DNA of 64,000 nucleotides, taken from the NCBI GenBank assembly GCA_030323885.1, contig CM059203.1:3968001-4032000 (forward strand), read 5' to 3'. The notes beneath the pieces were generated by a model. It saw nothing but the letters and a program-made list of their open reading frames with translations, was not told the origin of the DNA and ran no database searches. The translations under genes were made by a program, and so were the position numbers. Positions 55,583 through 64,000 of the stretch are shown one piece after another. Each line of letters opens with the position of its first letter. Position 1 is the first letter of the stretch. Origin of the DNA: Branchipolynoe longqiensis. Taxonomy: Eukaryota > Annelida > Polychaeta > Phyllodocida > Polynoidae.

Positions 55583-56011
55583 CGCAGGTCAAGGAACTAA
55601 CGGGCCTTCGAAAGTTTTTCAACATTTCAACAGTCGTAGAAAGCATTCTACTTTTCCGTCACCCACCTCCCCCGTCAAAATAGTACACATCAACATTTTA
55701 CTACAGAACATAAAAGACAAGAATATGAATGTTTTAAATATAAACTTTGTGTTAAATGATAAAAGTCTTACTTGATCGACACCCCCTTCCCCCCTCCTTA
55801 CGCTTTGTATAACTGTGAAAATGTTAAAAACTTTGGATGGCCCCTAACATACACTGCCATTCCCATCTCAACCACTCCCTACTCACCAGTCTATTTATGT
55901 TTGAAATTCGTGAGCCAGAATGAGGCTAGCTGTGCAAACAAAATGGCTGCAACAGTATATTCTGTTTAAATCAGATCTTCATTTCTCATACATGGACAAG
56001 TAGAGGTATAT
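55583..56011 (+). other. Presumed 3' UTR and downstream of the SLC23 gene
   Basis: AT-rich sequence after the stop; AATATAAAC (55737) and ATGATAAAAG are only weak polyadenylation candidates. No repeat recognised until 56012. Confidence 0.4.
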
Positions 56012-56760
56012 AGCCCCATTCACACACACACCTTAAGTCGCCTCAACTAGTTTGCCTCATCTAATCCAGCTCGTGAGGCAGTCTACAGCCCTGTTCACAC
56101 GGGGAAGTTAATTCGAATCATAAAAATCGACTTGTATAGTTCGGGTTACATTTCGCGTGTGAACGCGAGGCTAAGTCGGATTAGGGCTGATTTGATTGAT
56201 ATAATTCGGATTTTATAAACCACCTCTGTAGGTGGTTTATATGAACCGAATTTTATGATTCGACTTATATCGCCCGTGTGAACGCAACAACCTTACTTGA
56301 GGCGGATTAAGCACGTCACACTATATAATATAATTTGGTTTATGAACCGGCTAGAGGTGCACAGATATTTTTTTCATCATTTATTTTTAGGGTTTCACTG
56401 CCCAGCAGAAGTTTTGACCGTTCCAAAACAATACGATTCAGTCGAAACAGATCTAGGTCAAACCCACACTCTCATGTGCCGACGTCGACTAACCAAAACT
56501 GGCGCTGTTTAGTATGGACTTGCTCATGCGCTGATATCGATTTCCGGCCCAAGTACTGCCCGTGTGAATGCGACACTAGTTCGGTTCATATTATCCGCCT
56601 TGTATAAAGCGGCGTAAACTTTTCCCATGTGAACACGGCTTACATGAGGCAAGACTAGTTGAGTCGAATCAACTCTAATTCTGTTCACACACACGTTTTG
56701 AGTCAACTTAGGTGAGGCGAACTAGTTGAGGCGACTTAAGGCCAGTGTGTGAACGGGGCT
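56012..56760. mobile_element. Foldback MITE (GTGTGTGAACGGGGCT ends), TAT duplication, hosting family A
   Basis: AGCCCCATTCACACACACAC at the left and GTGTGTGAACGGGGCT at the right, with TAT on both sides (56009-56011, 56761-56763). The body uses GAGGCGAACTAGTTGAGGCG words. A family A element is inserted at 56087-56640. Confidence 0.88.
56087..56640 (+). mobile_element. Family A foldback MITE, complete copy with TAC duplication
   Basis: AGCCCTGTTCACACGGGGAA to CCCATGTGAACACGGCT, flanked by TAC on both sides (56084-56086, 56641-56643). It contains the interior missing from 403-797. It gives the family a 3-bp target duplication. Confidence 0.92.
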
Positions 56761-56845
56761 TATGTATAAATTAACTAGGGAGGCACATATAACGGATCAC
56801 ATCGGAACATAAAGATGAGTATTGAAGAAACATAGTATAACATAG

Positions 56846-57218
56846 TGTAATGGCCCACGGCCCTCCGACTCTCACACTGCCATGCACACACGGAAGAACG
56901 CCAAGATCCAATATGAGTACGCTTCACCTTGGTTTATTGAACCAATCTGCTCTCCGCGGCGTCCACAGTCATCTGCCCCGCCCCCTGACTCGCCAGGTCC
57001 CACATCGACTCTATAGGTGGGGGGGGGGGGGGGGGAGGGGGGAGGGAGGGGGTGAGGGGGGGGGGGAGCTAGCCCCACACAGTAGAGTGCAGCCCAGTCA
57101 GGGTCTGCCCAGTGGCTAGCCTGCCGCCACCTAGCGCAGTTCAGTGTAACTGCGCAGGTGTGCGGCGTAGTCTCCGCCGCTACCGTGTGGTAGTAGAGCT
57201 CATGTACAGACTACTACA
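56846..57218 (+). mobile_element. Probable solo LTR
   Basis: Begins TGTAATGGCCC, ends GACTACTACA, and is flanked by ATAG on both sides (56842-56845, 57219-57222). 373 bp without coding sequence; contains a long poly-G tract at 57017-57063. The start TGTAATGG and the ATAG duplication match those of the TRIM-like elements. Confidence 0.7.
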
Positions 57219-57492
57219 ATAGTATAATGAAATAGAAGCATAATAACATATCAGTATAATAAAATACCAGTAGTCCTGTAGTAAAATATCATTTTAATAA
57301 AAGTATCAGTTTGATAAAAATAACAGTTTGATGAACTCATTGCTAGGAGAGTCACCATGGAGACCGTGGTGCATCTCCTAGTGACGAGTTGCAGCAACAA
57401 ACCCTTCACCGCGCTTGTGAACCATTGCAAACCTGTGTAGGCGAGCGACCCACAAATAACTGCATGTCGCTCCTCCCAGGTCCGCAGCAGTC
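57219..57492. other. Intergenic, AT-rich then unassigned
   Basis: Several AATATCAGTATAATAAAAT-like imperfect repeats (57240-57330), then GC-richer unassigned sequence with a short inverted pair CTCATTGCTAGGAGAG/CTCCTAGTGACGAG. Confidence 0.4.
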
Positions 57493-57981
57493 CCGGTGTT
57501 GCAGTTTCCGCGGCACATCAGTTTGCGAGGGACGCATCCATTCAAATGCATTGTGAATCGCCGTCAGTGATCTTCATACAGAAAAAGTCAAATATCTCTC
57601 ATATTACATCACCTAGAAACAAACCGCTTGGCACACATACAGAAAACATATTCGACAAACAGATTATATTAAATTTATAACGTTAGGGTTCTTGATTTCT
57701 ATTAACTTTGAATGAAACTAATGTTTTGCACTGCGCGTACTGTCAAACTCAAGGCATTGTCAATGGTCGTGCGCAATCTGCATACAGAAAATACAGCAAA
57801 GTGAAATATCTCTAAAACCACACCACCTAGAAACAAATCGCTTGGTACACACCTAGAAAACATCTTTACCAAAAATGTTATTAAATTCATAAGGTTAGTG
57901 ACGATGCTGTTCGATTTTGACGCATGCGCAGAAGCGATGTGTCCCTCGCAAACTGGTGTGCCGCGGAAACTGCAACACCGG
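57493..57981. mobile_element. CCGGTGTTGCAG-ended element containing family H sequence
   Basis: About 40-bp inverted ends: CCGGTGTTGCAGTTTCCGCG ... and ... CGCGGAAACTGCAACACCGG. Inside are two partial family H segments (AAACCGCTTGGCACACATAC and AAATCGCTTGGTACACACC). Structural cousin of 36695-37173. Confidence 0.85.
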
Positions 57982-58114
57982 CTTGCTCATACACTCGCCC
58001 ACTTCACATGTATGATGAAATAGCACTATGATAGAATTTCTAATTGTCATCACTGATTCATTTTATGACTGAATGTATATTGCTGTACATTGCTAGAGGG
58101 TTTACATCGCTATT

Positions 58115-58225
58115 TTTTAATTTTTTTATTGAGACTGTATTTATACTGTCCATAGCATATAAGCCCGGGTACCCAGGCTTGTTTTCAATCCTGGCCAGTT
58201 GTAGTGTTGGTGTAGTAAGTTTATA
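58115..58225 (+). repeat. Family J fragment
   Basis: TTTTATTGAGACTGTATTTA, CATATAAGCCCGGGTACCCA and TTGTAGTGTTGGTGTA match the start of 61365-61744. Confidence 0.75.
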
Positions 58226-58359
58226 ATATCATGCTATTGGACCTGTGTAGTATTTGAAAACCATAATAATTACAGAAGTAGTTGATATATATTACAAATA
58301 TCATACATTGGTTATTAATTGCCAGAATGGGTTTCCGCTATTACAAGATTGTCAATAGG

Positions 58360-58806
58360 TGGTACTGAGATGCCACTTTTTGGCGCATGCGCACATCCTA
58401 CAGACTCGGGTCGAATAATCGAATACGCTTCTCCATGCTCGGGGTGGAAAAAATGGTGGCTTAATCCAAAACTTTTGGTTTTTTTAATAACCGATATAAC
58501 TACAACAAAATAGGATTTAAATTGTTTTATGATGGCATAGTTTAGTGATATTTCCATTTCATTAATCTATGTTATTACCGCAAAAAAACATGTATGACTG
58601 GTACCGGTGGCTGTTATCCTGCAGGACGGTACTAGCACAAATGTGACGTCATCGCTCCTAGCCACCCCAGCCAAGAGGTGGGTTACTCGGGTCGGGTCAT
58701 TTTGCACATGGCACATGTATTTGTCGACTCCACTCGCGGTGTTCTATTTGAAATTCTGATGACTCGGGTGACCCGAGTCGCCCGGGTCGTGTTAATCGAT
58801 TATGGC
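58360..58806 (+). mobile_element. Family F element, one end degenerate
   Basis: CTTTTTGGCGCATGCGCACA to GGGTGACCCGAGTCGCCCGG and GTGTTAATCGATTATGGCCC. The outer left end is lost. Confidence 0.8.
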
Positions 58807-58839
58807 CCTATTGTGTACTGCTGTTGGCTGCACACTCTA

Positions 58840-59570
58840 GTTGGCGCCACTCTCACGATCAACTGTTTAATGTATCATACTTATGTATTTGATGTATTCT
58901 GTGTGTTATGTATTTTGCTGATAATTCCTGCTTGCATATCTACTTCCTCCGTGATATGCCTGCGCTTTGTCACACACTAGGTGGCGCCATTATTGGCCAG
59001 CTGCATAGGTATCTTACTTATGTATTTTACTTATATACATCTTACTTATGTCTCTACTTTTTCCACGCTGTGCCTGATCTATGTACTGCCACTTTTCACA
59101 GACACTAGATGGCGCCACCATTAGGGTCAGCTGCATATCTTACTTATGCATTTTACTTATATACATCTTACTTATGTCTTTACTTCTTCTGCGCTGTGCC
59201 TGATCTATATACAGTAAAACCTCTCTAAATCGACCGACCATGGGACCAACTTTAAATGGTCCATTTAGGGAGGTAGTCGGTTTCGGGAGTTTTTTTTTAT
59301 CATTACAATGGTATTGTATGGGTGATCGTTTGGGACCCAAATAAAGCGATAATTATAGGGAGTGGTCAATCTGTAGAGATGGTCGGATAGAGAGGTTTTA
59401 TTTACTGTACTGCCACTTGTCACTGACACTAGATGGCGCCACTTGTCACAGACACTAGATGGTGCCACCATTAGGGTCAGCTGCATATGTATCTTACTTA
59501 TGTATCTTACTTATATGCATCTTACTTACGTATCTTCTTCCTCCATGTCATGCCTGCTCTGCATATTGAT
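58840..59570. repeat. Tandem repeat of about 130 bp with TAGATGGCGCCACC
   Basis: Three to four units containing CACTAGATGGCGCCACCATT, GGGTCAGCTGCATATCTTAC and repeats of ATCTTACTTATGTAT. Each unit has internal ACTTATGTAT repeats. Interrupted by the pogo-like MITE. Confidence 0.85.
59212..59407. mobile_element. Pogo/Tigger-like MITE
   Basis: Ends CAGTAAAACCTCTCTAAATC and GATAGAGAGGTTTTATTTACTG, flanked by TA. The CAGTAAAACCTCTCT end is typical of the pogo/Tigger branch of Tc1/mariner. 196 bp, no transposase. Confidence 0.9.
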
Positions 59571-59932
59571 GAACCACCTACCGTGTCTCACGCTGCCTAA
59601 CAGTGTTCACCTGCATCTCTATTCCAATAGTCTCACTCTGGACATGCGGTACTCTACAATGCTGCGCATATTCCCAGTTACCGTCTATTGGTCCTTGAGG
59701 AAAGACTGAAGCTGTGACCCAGCGTGTTTCCACGCAGGAAGTTGGGATTGGTGCCCTCCCAGCCTTCTCCTTCACTTTAACTTAAACTGACGTTGGACCT
59801 ATAACCACACCGTTTCTGATAATCAAATTCAGTACAGTTATTGCCATGCATTTGTTTCTAATGTAGATTGCATTGAAATTGTCCCCGCAAATATTTTACA
59901 TGAGATGAAATATTATATTCTGTATGTGTGTT

Positions 59933-60722
59933 CACCAGCTCTTTGTACGAATAATCCACAATGGGGAACCTCATGAACTAATCTAACAGTCGGTGCTTTG
60001 AAACAATAGGAGTATTCCGAGATACCGACGTTGGGCCCAGGCAGGCCACTAATCAGGCTCCTGGCCAGGCTACGGTGGGCGGATGAAGCACACTGACACC
60101 CTCTGAAATCTGACATGTCACCTACAGAAGACGGCTTGTCAGTAACCATAGTAACCCTCCAACCCCCACTCGTGTGCAGGCAGCAGGATCCACTGCTACT
60201 TCAGCAGAATGCCACTCTGTGTGTCGTGTTACCACTAGGACTAGGTATATCCCCCGTGCCTAGCGTGTACACAGCATCAGTTTTCTGGATTGACGTAGTG
60301 TGCTTCATCTCCGCCTTAGCCTGGCCCAAAGCCTGATTAGTGGACTGCTGGTTCCCAGCATCAGTATCTCGGACAGGGCTACAACTGCATCTGGCATAGA
60401 CACTGCACCAGTTCTCGATTGATGCAGTGTGCTTCATCCCCCCCCCCCACCATAGTCTGACCAGGAACACAATTAGTGGCCTGCTGGGCCCCAGCGTTGG
60501 TGTCTCGGACAGGGCTACGACTGCGTCTGGCATGAACACTGCACCAGTTCTCGATTGATGCAGTGTCCTTCATCCCCGCACCTTAGTCTGGCCAGGAACC
60601 CGATTAGTGGCCTGCTGGGTCCCATCGTCTATATCTCAGAAGACTCCTATTTTTTCAAAGCACTGTCTGTTGGATTAGTTCTTGAGGTTCCCCATTGTGG
60701 ATAATTCGTACAAAGAGCAACC
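59933..60722. repeat. Inverted repeat with a 120-bp tandem core
   Basis: GCTCTTTGTACGAATAATCC plus ACAATGGGGAACCTCA at the left pairs with TGAGGTTCCCCATTGTGGAT and AATTCGTACAAAGAGC at the right; arms about 170 bp. The core has two to three units with CGGACAGGGCTACAACTGCA and ACACTGCACCAGTTCTCGAT. Confidence 0.88.
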
Positions 60723-60814
60723 TGCCATCTGGTGGATAGGGCTGTCACTAATACCACACCTGCCAATAACTAAGTATAGGCAGGAACATATGGGAACAGA
60801 TTTTACTAGCTTAA

Positions 60815-61167
60815 ATTTGGACAGTCTGATCGTTTTGAGTTTCTATTATTTTTATTAAGATAAATACATTAGGTTGATTGTTAAAATCAACCTTACTTTA
60901 TTTTGAAGTAGCTTTTTATTTTAAGTTGCTAACTTTGAAGATATTTGAAGTGCAAAATTGTAACATTAATTTTGGTAAGCACCTCAAAACTCGGACACTG
61001 AGGCTTCTGCAGTAACAGGTTCTATTAAATTGACTTCAGTATTCCCTTCTATGTGGCGACAAATAATGCTTAATAAATGCACCGGTATCTAAGTTACATA
61101 TTTAGAATTAAATCTCGATAATTGTTTTAGTTTAGAAAATTTGATGTTTTCATCAGACTATGCAACT
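60815..61167. mobile_element. TTAA-MITE copy
   Basis: Starts after TTAA with ATTTGGACAGTCTGATCG and ends CATCAGACTATGCAACT; the right flank is TCAA. Confidence 0.85.
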
Positions 61168-61364
61168 TCAAGATACGGACCTCAATAGGCGGTTGACGGT
61201 GGGGGGGGGTTGCAGAACCAATGTCCTTTGATGGGATTCTTCCAAGGGGATAAAATTAGTCAAGGAACATTAATGGATGGAGAAAGAAAGAAATTGCAAA
61301 TGAACGACTCCTCATCCACACCATGTCCGCGCTGTAGGAGATGGACTTTGCCAAACCTGTGTTT

Positions 61365-61744
61365 GTATATTGTTTTTTTGTTTAGTTTTTTTATTGAGGC
61401 TGTATTTATACTGTCCATAGCATATAAGCCCGGGTACCCAGGCTTGTTTTCAATGCTGGCCATTTGTAGTGTTGGGGTTATCTTACCAAACAGTAGCTGC
61501 TGATAAGTTATTTGATCGCCTGCATTTCAGTAGCAGATAGATAATTGGTTGGTATGGTTAGTAGCCTATGTTAGTTTTGTTGGATTTTCTTGGTATATAT
61601 GTATTTTATTTTGTTCAACTCTTATTACTAGACTAGCCTACTCCTATTTACATATCATAGGCTTGTACGTAGCTGTGTGGTGTGCTATCTGGCTATTCTT
61701 GGCATGGTTACCTTCCATTGGGCATCCCGCTGGTGGGCCATGAC
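61365..61744 (+). repeat. Repeat family J, complete copy with conserved 64-codon frame
   Basis: TTATTGAGGCTGTATTTATA to GCTGGTGGGCCATGACA. The 61549-61743 frame encodes [18 protein letters not shown]... and differs from the 54.8-kb copy at a handful of positions. See 54766-55130. Confidence 0.65.
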
Positions 61745-61892
61745 ATATCACATGCCCCTTTGCAGTGCAGCTTAGTGGGGGTTTCCTAGCCTAATTTGCA
61801 CAGATATTTTTTGTAAGTTTTTGTAGGTTTTTATTGTACCTTAATTGAAGGCTTCATCTCACTGGATCTGATATAATATACACCTTCACTAT

Positions 61893-62395
61893 TGTCATGG
61901 GGGTGATGAAAATGGGAAATACTGCGCCTAGAGCGGGACTCGAACCCACATCTCTTTGCATTCTGGGCCAGTGTGCTAACCATTACACCACCTAGGCTCC
62001 CTGATATCAACACACTCCCCACGCCTACCTGTCTATGTGGTTACTTGCCTGAGAGGTCAGTGCAGACCACTACACTCGTCCCCCTGGAATTGTAAGTCTT
62101 GTAATGCTTACAATTACATACATACAGGCAATGCACTAACACATACATACACAGGGTAGGTTCAACAACCATACAGCGCAAAGCTTGTACAGGATCCTGG
62201 TCACGGCAACCAGTGTCATGGGGGTGATGAAAATGGGAAATACTGCGCCTAGAGCGGGACTCGAACCCACATCTCTTTGCATTCCGGGCCAGTGTGCTAA
62301 CCATTACACCACCTAGGCTCCCTGATATCAACACACTCCCCACGCCTACCTGTCTATGTGGTTACTTGCCTGAGAGGTCAGTGCAGACCACTACA
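61893..62395 (-). mobile_element. TRIM-like element with tRNA-like LTRs (copy 3, youngest)
   Basis: Minus-strand copy. LTRs 61893-62074 and 62214-62395, each 182 bp and nearly identical by eye. Purine tract complement CTCGTCCCCCTGG at 62075-62087; primer-binding site complement GGTCACGGCAACCA at about 62200-62212 with one extra base. CTAT duplicated at 61889-61892 and 62396-62399. tRNA-like units at 61926-61997 and 62247-62318. Confidence 0.9.
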
Positions 62396-62617
62396 CTATC
62401 ATTGTCAGCACTAATAACCAAAGAGAGATGAGGATGGTGATGAACCTGAACATATAATGCTCAGAACTATATATGTATGTATATGTATCTCACTTGTAGT
62501 ACTCATAGTAGATGGTAAATAAAATCAGGTCATATGTCACTGTTGTTTGTATCTTTGTGGACAATAATCACACTGGAGCCATGTGGAAGGTACTACAACT
62601 GAACCTTATTTACTTAA

Positions 62618-62959
62618 AGTTGCATAGTCCGATGAAAACATCAAATTTTCAAAAAACAAAACAATTATCCAGATTTGATTCTACATATCCAAGTTAGATA
62701 CTGTTGCACATATTAAGCACTTCTCGCCATATAGAAGGGCATAAAGAGTCGATTTAATAGAACCTGTTACTGCAGAAGTGTATGGTGTCAGAGTGTTGGC
62801 GTGCTTGCCAAAATTATTTGTGGATGGTTGCACTTCAAATATCTCAAAAGTTAGAAATTTAAAATAAAAGTTACTTCAAACTAAAGTAAGGGAGGCCATC
62901 AATTTAATATATTTAACTCAGAAAATGACAGAAACTCAAGACCATTGGACTATGCAACT
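62618..62959. mobile_element. TTAA-MITE copy, both ends intact
   Basis: AGTTGCATAGTCCGATGAAA to CATTGGACTATGCAACT with TTAA on both sides (62614-62617, 62960-62963). A good reference copy. Confidence 0.92.
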
Positions 62960-62963
62960 TTAA

Positions 62964-63350
62964 TGTAGATATGTGATTAATGTGTCTATTTGATTAATGT
63001 GTATATATATATTTGATTAGATTAATGTGGATGAACATACAAATGAAGATTTCAGGTGCAAAACCACGTAAACGCCGATCCAAAAAATGATGTAAAATGA
63101 CAGATTTTTACCCGAAGCTATTTTTAATTCTCACAAATCACATTTTTCTTATGAAGAGATGGTTATGAAGCAATGAACAAAAATGGGTATGTAAAAGAAT
63201 GATCCTTCTGAAGGTTTTACTCTTATGTTTATCTCCATTTTCCGATTGGCGCTTATGGGGTTTTGCGTCTGAATTCTTCAAATATATCTACATACGTATA
63301 CACATAAATACGGGGCTTAGCATTTGTTTGTTCAGGCTTTAAACATTGGT
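62964..63350. other. Intergenic AT-rich DNA
   Basis: TTGATTAATGTGTATATATA repeats near 62985-63030; otherwise unassigned. Confidence 0.4.
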
Positions 63351-63418
63351 TCCTGGTCTAGTCAAACCAAAGTCATATAAAATTGATATGTGTCGCTTCC
63401 TAGCCTGGCGCTCGACAT
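63351..63418 (+). mobile_element. SINE-A fragment interrupted by a TTAA-MITE
   Basis: GGTTCCTGGTCTAGTCAAAC to CTAGCCTGGCGCTCGACATT, where the MITE begins; the SINE body resumes TTAATAGGATAGCGCAAGAA at 63770. SINE-A copies normally read GGCATTATTAGGATAGGGCA. Confidence 0.85.
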
Positions 63419-63422
63419 TTAA

Positions 63423-63769
63423 GCTGCATAGTCTGATGAAATATCAAATTTTCAAAACCAAACCATTTATCTAGATTTGATTTTACATATCTAACTTAGA
63501 TACTGATGCGGTTATTAAACATTTGTTTCTGCATAGAAGGCAATACTGAGTCAATTTAACAGAACCTGTTACTGCAGAAGTCTATGGTGTCAGAGTTTTG
63601 GTGTGCTTGCCAAAACTAATTTTCCATGTTTGCACTCAAAATATCTCAAAAGTTTACCATTTAAAATAAACGTAACCTTGAACTAATCTAAAGTAAATAC
63701 TAGTGATCGCTCTAATATATTTAGCTCAGGAAAAAATACAGAAATTCAAAGCCATCAGACTATGCAACT
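63423..63769. mobile_element. TTAA-MITE inserted in a SINE-A
   Basis: GCTGCATAGTCTGATGAAAT to CATCAGACTATGCAACT with TTAA on both sides (63419-63422, 63770-63773). The surrounding SINE-A gives the empty-site sequence. Confidence 0.92.
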
Positions 63770-63985
63770 TTAATAGGATAGCGCAAGAACTGGTTAGATC
63801 AGTGTCAGGATAATGTGACTGAGTGGGATATCAGGTCATGGTGCTGGTGGCTTGATTTCCGAGTGGGGCAGCACTATAAAGTCATCATGAGCGTGCACTG
63901 TCACAAGTTGGTACCCGTCTTGATATGGCCTTAGATGTTGCCAGGACGTAAAACTTCAACAACCAACCAACCAACCATGTCCAAT
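63770..63985 (+). mobile_element. SINE-A 3' half
   Basis: GGATAATGTGACTGAGTGGG, GGTCATGGTGCTGGTGGCTT, CTTGATATGGCCTTAGATGT and an A/C-rich tail of CAACCAACCAACC. Confidence 0.88.
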
Positions 63986-64000
63986 CAATGTTGGTGCTTT

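Noticed and set aside
50870..53395. Telomeric or subtelomeric repeat
   Set aside because: The unit is not TTAGGG or a known animal telomere variant, and the array lies inside an intron between exons M and N.
50772..53539. Glycine/valine- or proline/threonine-rich secreted protein genes
   Set aside because: These frames are readings of the CACACCTACACCC minisatellite.
56850..57119. ORF in the G-rich tract of the solo LTR
   Set aside because: The frame is open only because of a poly-G/GGGA run; no similarity to any protein family.

Overview
This is eukaryotic, animal nuclear DNA, not microbial. It carries one recognisable host gene, 14 coding exons on the + strand spread over about 49 kb (6.1 to 55.6 kb), bounded by GT-AG splice sites and reading through in one frame. 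The product belongs to the SLC23 nucleobase-ascorbate transporter family (SVCT/NAT) and is collinear with vertebrate SLC23A1/A2 from just before the first membrane helix to the stop codon. The coding start is not certain: a good splice acceptor precedes the first recognisable exon, so the initiator exon is either upstream or unrecognised. The repeats (a SINE with a MetaSINE-like core, tRNA-headed SINEs, many palindromic DNA elements) suggest a marine invertebrate such as a mollusc, another lophotrochozoan or an invertebrate deuterostome. The sequence alone does not decide which.

Nearly everything else is mobile or tandem DNA, mostly inside introns. 0-6 kb: foldback elements, a SINE, a LINE 3' fragment. 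6.3-8.6 kb (intron 1): a CAG-flanked palindromic element, a Mutator-like MITE, a 0.6-kb AT-rich tandem array. 9-13.8 kb (intron 2): two long CCCAGATAG-ended elements built from GTCGGGCCGAC words, tandem arrays of 42 and 30 bp, and nested MITEs. 14.7-23.6 kb (intron 4): an antisense, decayed tyrosine-recombinase retrotransposon (gag, RT, RNase H, recombinase) with direct terminal repeats and a GC-rich plus-strand insert. 24-29.5 kb: SINEs, a CTAA-flanked ACGTTC-word element, a large inverted repeat, and the first of three tiny LTR-type elements. 34-37.2 kb: a foldback element holding a 1.9-kb G-rich 10/11-bp minisatellite. 38.8-40 kb: duplicated copies of the exon 10 splice-acceptor region. 41.8-44.3 kb: one element inserted in another with a TTAA duplication. 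50.9-53.4 kb: a CACACCTACACCC minisatellite. 55.6-64 kb: intergenic, with a solo LTR, a pogo-like MITE, TTAA-MITEs and the third tiny LTR element.

The most interesting system is a 501-505-bp non-autonomous LTR element (25.8, 32.7 and 61.9 kb). It has TG...CA repeats of about 182 bp, a primer-binding site resembling the complement of tRNA-His, a polypurine tract and 4-bp target duplications, and every LTR carries a 72-nt tRNA-like sequence with pol III A- and B-box-like blocks. It is formally like the plant Cassandra TRIMs, which carry 5S rRNA, but with a tRNA-like cargo. Second, many unrelated palindromic elements share one architecture: long inverted ends, a body made almost wholly of variants of one short word, and TTAA or 3-bp target duplications, several proved by nesting or empty sites. 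In one of them the end word appears to have been amplified into the large minisatellite.
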